DNA of 11,945 nt from Rhodobiaceae bacterium (lineage in GTDB: Bacteria > Pseudomonadota > Alphaproteobacteria > Parvibaculales > Parvibaculaceae), in assembly GCA_027352645.1 (NCBI GenBank), contig DAIEIL010000129.1:1-11945 (forward strand), given 5' to 3'. Made by a program: the position numbers and the translations under genes. Shown in pieces: positions 7,533 through 11,945 of the stretch; position 1 is the stretch's first letter; each line of letters opens with the position of its first letter. The notes under the pieces are model-generated. The model saw only the letters and a program-made list of their open reading frames with translations, ran no database searches and had not been told where the DNA came from.

Positions 7533-8183
7533 CTACTCCGCCGCGCCCTCCGCTTCCTGTGCGAGCAACTTGTCGAACATGCGGAGGAGAGCAGGGGTTT
7601 CCTGTGCGCCGACCATCACCCATTTCGAGTTGATGACGAAGCTCGGCACGCCCTGAATACCCATCTCGCGCGCCATCGCCTCTTCGCGTATCACAAGCTC
7701 GCGGTCGGCGCCGCGCGTCAGCAGATCGCCCACAATGTCCGTGTCCATGCCGACTTCTGCGGCGGCATCGAGCAGCACGTCACGATTGCCGATGTCCTCG
7801 GCGTCGGTGAAGTAGCGGCGGAAGAGGATGTCGACCATCTCGTTCTGGCACCCCGCCGTGCCTGCCCAACGGATCAGGCGGTGACTGTCCAGCGTATTCG
7901 GCGATTTCTCGATCTTGTCGAAGTTGAAGCTTATGCCGAGCGCTTCGCCATACTCACGGATGGTGTTGCCGATCGAGCGGGCGCGTTCGGGGTCGGCGCC
8001 GAACTTCTTCTGCATATAGGCCTTGCGATCGACGCCCCCATCCGGGATTGACGCATCGAGCTGGAAGGGGCGCCAACGCAACGTAATCCCGTCGGAACCC
8101 CGGATGGCCAGCGCCTCATCCAGGCGTTTCTTGCCGATATAGCACCAGGGGCAAACCGTATCGGAAACGACATCGAGTTCCAT
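7533..8183 (-). CDS. DsbA family oxidoreductase, FrnE-like (cytoplasmic)
   Basis: This is a thioredoxin-fold protein of the DsbA superfamily (PF01323 type), FrnE-like branch. Members act as disulfide oxidoreductases or isomerases; related proteins isomerise glutathione-linked substrates. The 216-residue product starts directly with strand one (MELDVVSDTV) and the active site C11-P-W-C14. The inserted helical domain spans about 50-160, and the cis-proline loop is GVPSF with P180. No signal peptide is present, so a cytoplasmic role is expected, unlike true periplasmic DsbA. The ATG at 8183 is preceded by GGAGGA about eight bases away, which fixes the start. It is convergent with the exported-protein gene and divergent to the SDR gene. 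The family is certain; the substrate is unknown, and 2-hydroxychromene-2-carboxylate isomerase-type annotations would be an over-reading given the intact CPWC. Confidence 0.93.
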   Translation of the reverse strand: MELDVVSDTVCPWCYIGKKRLDEALAIRGSDGITLRWRPFQLDASIPDGGVDRKAYMQKKFGADPERARSIGNTIREYGEALGISFNFDKIEKSPNTLDSHRLIRWAGTAGCQNEMVDILFRRYFTDAEDIGNRDVLLDAAAEVGMDTDIVGDLLTRGADRELVIREEAMAREMGIQGVPSFVINSKWVMVGAQETPALLRMFDKLLAQEAEGAAE

Positions 8184-8213
8184 GGACTCATCCTCCGCGT
8201 TTTCATTTTACCA

Positions 8214-8241
8214 ATTATGCGCCGCGCCCGTGTCGAGACAA
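8214..8241 (-). promoter_or_regulatory. Candidate promoter of the DsbA-like gene
   Basis: Read on the minus strand, TTGTCT (8241-8236) and CATAAT (8219-8214, five of six to the -10 consensus) are separated by 16 bases. Transcription would begin near 8207, giving a leader of about 24 bases that includes the GGAGGA ribosome site. This is one of the better sigma-70-like matches in the window. Confidence 0.5.
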
Positions 8242-8254
8242 GCGGCTGAGCGGC

Positions 8255-8282
8255 TTGACCCGGCGCAATCGCTCCCTAGGAT
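8255..8282 (+). promoter_or_regulatory. Candidate promoter of the SDR gene
   Basis: TTGACC (8255-8260, five of six to -35) and TAGGAT (8277-8282, four of six to -10) are separated by 16 bases. Transcription would start near 8290, about 38 bases before the SDR ATG. It lies back-to-back with the DsbA-like promoter in the 144-bp divergent gap. Confidence 0.4.
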
Positions 8283-8327
8283 GCGCTCCAACCAGAAACT
8301 GCTGCATTCGGGCAACGGAAATACATC

Positions 8328-9101
8328 ATGAGCGACGATATCACCCTCCCGTCCTTCGACCTCACCGGCAAGACCGCCATCGTGACCGGCGCCACCAGCG
8401 GCCTCGGCCGCCGCTTCGCGCTGGTGCTGGCCAAGGCGGGCGCCGCCGTCGCCATCACGGGCCGTCGCATCGACCGGTTGCAATCGCTTAAGAGTGAGAT
8501 CGAGGCCATTGGCGGCCGCGCGCTGGCCGTCGCCCTCGACGTCACCGATCCCGCGAGCATCAAGCAATGCGTCGAGACGACGGAGCACGATCTTGGGCCG
8601 GTGGACATTCTCGTCAACAATGCGGGCATGAATGTGCAGGCGCTGCCTGCCGAAGTGACGCCGGAAGGCTTCGACACCATGTTCGATACCAATGTGCGCG
8701 GCGCTTTCTTCATGGCGCAGGCCGTCGGTCTACGGATGATGGAGCGCGGTGCGGGCGGACGCATCATCAACATCGCCTCCATCGGCGCTTTCACGCAGCT
8801 TCCCGGCCTCACCATCTACTGCATGACAAAGGCCGCCGTCGCGATGATGACCAAGTCGCTGGCGAAAGAATGGGCGCGCAAGAACATCAACGTAAATGCG
8901 ATGTGCCCCGGCTTCATCGAGACGGAGCTCAACTCCGAATGGTTCCAGAGCGAAGGCGGGCAGAGGCAGATCAAGACCTTCCCGCGCCGTCGCCTCGGCG
9001 TCGAATCCGATCTCGACGGCACGCTTCTGCTGCTAGCCTCCGATCATTCGAGATTCATCACGGGTTCGCTTTTCACTGCCGATGATGGCCAATCGCTCTG
9101 A
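8328..9101 (+). CDS. SDR family NAD(P)-dependent oxidoreductase (FabG-like)
   Basis: A classical short-chain dehydrogenase/reductase, 257 residues, soluble, which interconverts a hydroxyl and a carbonyl using NAD(P)H. The Rossmann motif TGATSGLG is at 20-27, DVTD at 71-74 and NNAG at 97-100. The catalytic tetrad is N122, S151, Y164 and K168 (YCMTK). CPGFIETE at 193-200 follows in the usual place. R46 and R47 at the end of the second strand suggest a preference for NADPH. The C-terminal FITGSLFTADDGQSL is the standard SDR ending. The ATG at 8328 gives the expected length. Nearby acyl-CoA synthetase and AMACR-like genes make a fatty-acyl or hydroxy-acid substrate plausible, but the sequence alone does not show this. 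It could equally be a sugar-acid or steroid-type dehydrogenase. The enzyme class is certain, the substrate unknown. Confidence 0.95.
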   Translation: MSDDITLPSFDLTGKTAIVTGATSGLGRRFALVLAKAGAAVAITGRRIDRLQSLKSEIEAIGGRALAVALDVTDPASIKQCVETTEHDLGPVDILVNNAGMNVQALPAEVTPEGFDTMFDTNVRGAFFMAQAVGLRMMERGAGGRIINIASIGAFTQLPGLTIYCMTKAAVAMMTKSLAKEWARKNINVNAMCPGFIETELNSEWFQSEGGQRQIKTFPRRRLGVESDLDGTLLLLASDHSRFITGSLFTADDGQSL

Positions 9102-9167
9102 ACAATTCGCGATAGTTTTGCCACCGGCATGCGAATAAATCTTCAAGACGTCTCGTTTTGATACATG

Positions 9168-9204
9168 CCGGAGCTTTAAGTAAAGCTCCGGACTTGTCAT
9201 TTTT
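9168..9204 (+). terminator. Hairpin with T-tract after the SDR gene (terminator or leader element)
   Basis: The arms CCGGAGCTTTA (9168-9178) and TAAAGCTCCGG (9181-9191) are perfectly complementary over 11 bases; a 10-bp stem with a 4-base loop AAGT is the realistic form. TTTTT follows at 9200-9204, 8 bases after the stem, farther than in a textbook terminator. It lies 67 bp after the SDR stop and 57 bp before the next small gene, so it may end SDR transcription or act in the leader of that gene. Confidence 0.55.
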
Positions 9205-9260
9205 CTACTTGCTCCGCAAAGTAGCGGCGCAAATGGCCCTTTGGCCGGAGTGCTCGTGAA

Positions 9261-9509
9261 ATGACAAATTTCGTAATTGGCGCGATTGTTGGATTTCTGA
9301 TCTGCGTTTGGGCCATCGGCACCACGCCGGCGACAGCCGTTGGCGCTCTCTGGTCCAAGCTCGAACAGGTCCAGGAAATGAGTGCCGCCGCGGATCAGGC
9401 CTATCAGGCTGTTCATTCGTACACGACGCAACAGCGCACGTCTGCGCCGGCTGTCGGCCCGGATACGCAGCGCGGGCCGGCGCCGCTCGAAGTGGACACG
9501 TACCGCTAA
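9261..9509 (+). CDS. Small single-span membrane protein of unknown function
   Basis: This 82-residue product is not one I recognise. Residues 3-20 (FVIGAIVGFLICVWAI within them) form one membrane span right at the N-terminus, followed by a predicted amphipathic helix (about 27-54, ALWSKLEQVQEMSAAADQAYQAV). A polar, proline-containing tail ends at R82. The short N-terminus and the uncharged residues before the span leave topology unclear. A GGAG at 9247-9250 lies 10 bases before the ATG. Genes of this kind sit in many alphaproteobacterial genomes as unnamed proteins. It is transcribed in the same direction as the SDR gene, across a hairpin, and converges on the acyl-CoA synthetase gene with only 15 bp between stops. 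Codon use and the ribosome site favour a real gene, but the short length leaves doubt. Confidence 0.65.
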   Translation: MTNFVIGAIVGFLICVWAIGTTPATAVGALWSKLEQVQEMSAAADQAYQAVHSYTTQQRTSAPAVGPDTQRGPAPLEVDTYR

Positions 9510-9524
9510 GGCTTCGGTTGCGGT

Positions 9525-11081
9525 TTATCGCGCGGCCAGCGTTCGGCGCATGACCTTGCCATTGGCTGTGCGCGGCAGGCTTTCCACGAAAACGATCTCG
9601 CGCGGTCGCTTATAGGCGGCAAGCCGCTCTTCGGCATGAGCGAAGATCGACGCCTTGTCGGGCTGCTTTCCATCCTTCGGCACAATGAAAGCCGCGATGA
9701 CGGTCACGTCGTCACGGACATGCATTTCCGTGACCGCGACCTCCGCAATGCCGGGATGATCCGACAGCGCCGCCTCGACCTCGGCGGGCGATACGCGATA
9801 GCCCATGGCATTCATCACGTCGTCGGCGCGGCCGTGATACCAGAGATAGCCATCATCATCGAAGGAGGCGAGATCTCCGCCGATGAACCATTCCCCGCGA
9901 TAGACTTCGCTTTCGTCACCGGGCCTCTGCCAGTAGCCGAGCATCAGCCCCGGGTCGCTGCGATGGACGGCGAGCAGACCGGTTTCTCCTGTCGGCAGCG
10001 GCTCCGTGCCGCCATCGACGGGAAGCACCGCGATGCAACGCCCCGGCTGCGGCTTGCCGGGGCTGCCGGCGCGTATCTCCATCGACGGGCCTGTCGAGAT
10101 ATAGGTCGAGCATTCGCTCATGCCGAGCGCTTCATAGAGGTTCTTGCCCGTCTGCTCGCGCCAATGGCGAAGCAGGGCAGGTGAAAGCGCTTCGCCCGCA
10201 GTGAGCCCATGGCGCAAAGCGGAGAGATCGTGACTCGCGAGATCGCAATATTTGAGGATCTGTCGATAGAGCGTCGGCACGGCGGCGAAGAGCGTCGCGC
10301 GCGTCCGCTCGAGAAGCTTCGGCCAGACGTGCACATCTTTCGGGCCGATATAGAGAACCGTCGTCGCGCCGTTCGCCCATGGGTCCTGAAGCCCGACGCC
10401 GAGCGTATAGGTCCAGTTGAAGGCGCCCGCATGGAGCACGATGTCGGACACCCCGATGCCATACCAGCCCTGATACATCGGCCGCCGTCCCCAGGCGCTG
10501 CGCTGCGCATGGAGCACGCCTTTGGGCCGGCCGCTGGTGCCGGAGGTGTAGACGAGGAAGGCGGGATCGTTCGCTTCCGTATCCGCATAATCGCCAAGCG
10601 GCGCATGGGCCTTCAGCCGCGCCAGCATGGCATCGTCGATGACCCGCGCATTGCCCGCATGGACGGCCAGTTCGCCGGAGATGGCAACCGCCACCGCGTG
10701 CGAGTCCGTCAGCAGGAAGTCTGCCTCGGCTTCCGTGAGCATCGAGGATGACGGCAGCGGCACGAGGCCCGCCGCTATGGCGCCGAAGAAGAGCAACGCA
10801 TAGTCGCTGGTATTCGGCATCCGGATCATCAGCCGCTCGCCGGGACGGAAGCCTTCGGCAAAAAGCCCCGCCGCAATCCGCCGCACCGCTTCGTCGAGTT
10901 CGCCATATGTCCAGTGCTCGGCATCCTCGAGCGGCGCAGTAGCGTCGGAAACGACGATCAGAGCGGTCTTGGCGGGCGTCTCGGCGGCGGCGCGCGCAAG
11001 ACAATAACGCGCGAGATTGAAGCGCGCAGGACATGGCTCGCCGGTAAAACCGCGGGCGATTTTGGGGGCTGGAAGCGACAT
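9525..11081 (-). CDS. AMP-forming acyl-CoA synthetase (ANL superfamily, benzoate-CoA ligase-like)
   Basis: The enzyme activates a carboxylic acid to its acyl-adenylate with ATP and then transfers it to CoA. The 518-residue length fits the family. The AMP-binding core signature YTSGTSGRPKG is at 178-188. YEALGMSE is at 316-323 and contacts the adenylate. D403 in GGDLASFDDDGYLWYHGRADD binds ribose, with R418 after it. The hinge DDVMNAMGYRVSPAEVE leads into the mobile C-terminal domain, whose catalytic lysine is K509 in RTANGKVMRR. Its layout resembles benzoate-CoA ligase and medium-chain or aryl-acid ligases more than long-chain FadD, but the substrate cannot be read from the sequence. No signal peptide or membrane span is seen. 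It is divergent to the AMACR-like gene, sharing a 142-bp control region, which suggests a joint role in acyl-CoA catabolism. Confidence 0.93.
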   Translation of the reverse strand: MSLPAPKIARGFTGEPCPARFNLARYCLARAAAETPAKTALIVVSDATAPLEDAEHWTYGELDEAVRRIAAGLFAEGFRPGERLMIRMPNTSDYALLFFGAIAAGLVPLPSSSMLTEAEADFLLTDSHAVAVAISGELAVHAGNARVIDDAMLARLKAHAPLGDYADTEANDPAFLVYTSGTSGRPKGVLHAQRSAWGRRPMYQGWYGIGVSDIVLHAGAFNWTYTLGVGLQDPWANGATTVLYIGPKDVHVWPKLLERTRATLFAAVPTLYRQILKYCDLASHDLSALRHGLTAGEALSPALLRHWREQTGKNLYEALGMSECSTYISTGPSMEIRAGSPGKPQPGRCIAVLPVDGGTEPLPTGETGLLAVHRSDPGLMLGYWQRPGDESEVYRGEWFIGGDLASFDDDGYLWYHGRADDVMNAMGYRVSPAEVEAALSDHPGIAEVAVTEMHVRDDVTVIAAFIVPKDGKQPDKASIFAHAEERLAAYKRPREIVFVESLPRTANGKVMRRTLAAR

Positions 11082-11140
11082 AGATGCTTTGTACGAGCGC
11101 CGCCCCCGCGAGGCAAGCGCAAGGCGTCAAGGCGGCCCCT

Positions 11141-11159
11141 ACGTCATATCTGGTGACGT
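11141..11159. promoter_or_regulatory. Inverted repeat ACGTCA-N7-TGACGT, candidate operator
   Basis: Two perfect 6-base arms (11141-11146 and 11154-11159) flank a 7-base centre in the divergent gap between the acyl-CoA synthetase and AMACR-like genes. It is about 60 bp upstream of the former's start and 65 bp upstream of the latter's. It abuts the candidate -35 of the AMACR-like gene. The spacing fits a dimeric helix-turn-helix regulator; I cannot assign a family. Confidence 0.4.
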
Positions 11160-11187
11160 TTACGCGCTGCCCGCCAGCCGCTAAAAG
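11159..11187 (+). promoter_or_regulatory. Candidate promoter of the AMACR-like gene
   Basis: TTTACG (11159-11164) and TAAAAG (11182-11187), four of six to consensus each, are separated by exactly 17 bases. Transcription would start near 11194, leaving a leader of about 30 bases with the AGGGAG ribosome site at 11211-11216. The -35 touches the inverted repeat described at 11141-11159. Confidence 0.35.
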
Positions 11188-11223
11188 AGTCGCCAACAAC
11201 AGACTAATCAAGGGAGTCAGAGA

Positions 11224-11945
11224 ATGGGTAGCGGTCCGCTGTCAGGCGTCAAAGTCGTTGAATTCGCAGGCATCGGGCCAGGGCCCTATTGCGGCATGCT
11301 CCTTGCCGACATGGGCGCGGACGTCATCCGCATCGACCGCAAGGGCGCGCGCGGCGGCTCCAAATTCGAGATCTCCAGCCGCGGCAAGCGCTCCATCGCG
11401 CTCGACCTCAAGAAGCCCGAAGCGGTCGAAACGGCGCTGAAGCTCATCGAGAAGGCCGACATCCTGCAGGAAGGTTTCCGTCCGGGCGTCATGGAGCGGC
11501 TCGGCCTCGGCCCGGACGTCTGTCTCGCACGTAATCCGAAGCTCGTTTACGGCCGTATGACCGGCTGGGGCCAGAGCGGCCCGATGGCGCTCGCCGCCGG
11601 CCACGACATCAACTACATCTCGCTCACCGGCGCGCTGCATTCGATCGGCCGTCCCGGCGAGAAGCCGGTTCCCCCGCTGAACCTCGTCGGCGATTTCGGC
11701 GGCGGCGCGCTCTTCCTCGCCATGGGCATGCTTGCGGCGCTGGTCGAGGCGAACAAGTCCGGCAAGGGCCAGGTCGTCGACGCCGCCATGACGGACGGCG
11801 CGACCTCGCTGATGGCGATGTTCTTCGGCTTCCAGGCCGCGGGCATCTGGCATGAGCCGCATGGCACGAACATGCTCGACGGCGGCGCGCACTTCTACGA
11901 CACCTATGAGACGAAGGACGGCAAGTGGATCTCGATCGGTTCGAT
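11224..11945 (+). CDS. CaiB/BaiF CoA-transferase-fold protein, alpha-methylacyl-CoA racemase-like (C-terminus outside window)
   Basis: The product belongs to the class III CoA-transferase fold and resembles alpha-methylacyl-CoA racemase (AMACR), which inverts the 2-methyl centre of branched acyl-CoAs so that beta-oxidation can proceed. Only the first 240 residues are present. The start MGSGPLSGVKVVEFAGIGPGPYCGMLLADMGADVIRID is characteristic. H127 in GHDINYISLTGALHSIG and D157 in GDFGGGALFLAMGM correspond to the racemase catalytic His and Asp pair known from the mycobacterial enzyme. The family glutamate expected a few residues later lies beyond the edge. True CoA-transferases such as formyl-CoA transferase use a single Asp, so the His/Asp pair favours racemase. 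AGGGAG lies seven bases before the ATG. It is divergent to an acyl-CoA synthetase, which could supply its substrate. The fold is certain; racemase activity is likely. Confidence 0.92.
   Translation, partial: MGSGPLSGVKVVEFAGIGPGPYCGMLLADMGADVIRIDRKGARGGSKFEISSRGKRSIALDLKKPEAVETALKLIEKADILQEGFRPGVMERLGLGPDVCLARNPKLVYGRMTGWGQSGPMALAAGHDINYISLTGALHSIGRPGEKPVPPLNLVGDFGGGALFLAMGMLAALVEANKSGKGQVVDAAMTDGATSLMAMFFGFQAAGIWHEPHGTNMLDGGAHFYDTYETKDGKWISIGS

Noticed and set aside
9233..9259. 8-codon ORF (MALWPECS) ending one base before the small membrane protein ATG
   Set aside because: It could be a coupled leader peptide, but there is no ribosome site of its own and no repeated regulatory codon. Such short frames are common.
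1..11945. CRISPR array, insertion sequence, prophage, toxin-antitoxin or defence island
   Set aside because: No regularly spaced repeats, transposase or integrase frames, attachment-site repeats or defence-type domains were seen. Composition looks uniform apart from short intergenic patches.

Overview
The window is 11,945 bp of GC-rich, densely packed chromosomal DNA from an alphaproteobacterium. The gene order recG (minus) / sdhE-mfd (plus) is a familiar alphaproteobacterial arrangement. The pattern of a cytoplasmic DsbA-like protein, an SDR, an acyl-CoA ligase and an AMACR-like racemase would suit a lipid- or hydrocarbon-using genus such as Parvibaculum or a relative. The genus is an inference from family resemblance; no search was possible.

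Left part (1-5327), DNA repair and SDH assembly. recG (minus) runs off the left edge. Across a 196-bp divergent promoter region, sdhE (FAD insertion into succinate dehydrogenase) is followed without a gap by mfd, the transcription-repair coupling factor. The overlap and a probable TTG start suggest one coupled transcript. RecG and Mfd share the same type of SF2 motor.

Centre (5409-7513), envelope protein repair. msrP, a Tat-exported molybdopterin enzyme, and msrQ, its heme-b membrane partner, overlap by four bases and form the periplasmic methionine sulfoxide reductase system. A small exported protein of unknown function follows and ends at a strong hairpin. That hairpin also serves the convergent gene from the right.

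Right part (7533-11945), redox and lipid metabolism. It holds a DsbA/FrnE-like CPWC oxidoreductase (minus), a divergent SDR dehydrogenase (plus), and an 82-residue single-span membrane protein (plus) whose leader can form competing hairpins. An AMP-forming acyl-CoA synthetase (minus) follows, then a divergent class III CoA-transferase-fold gene resembling alpha-methylacyl-CoA racemase (plus) that runs off the right edge. The last two genes share a 142-bp intergenic region carrying a clean ACGTCA-N7-TGACGT inverted repeat, a plausible operator. Together with the SDR, they suggest activation and breakdown of branched or aromatic carboxylic acids.

No tRNA, rRNA, CRISPR array, insertion sequence, phage or defence system was seen, and no stretch over 300 bases lacks a gene. 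Most of the window is ordinary core chromosome. The least explained parts are the two small unknown proteins, the structured leader at 9124-9250 and the palindromic sites in the two divergent promoter regions.
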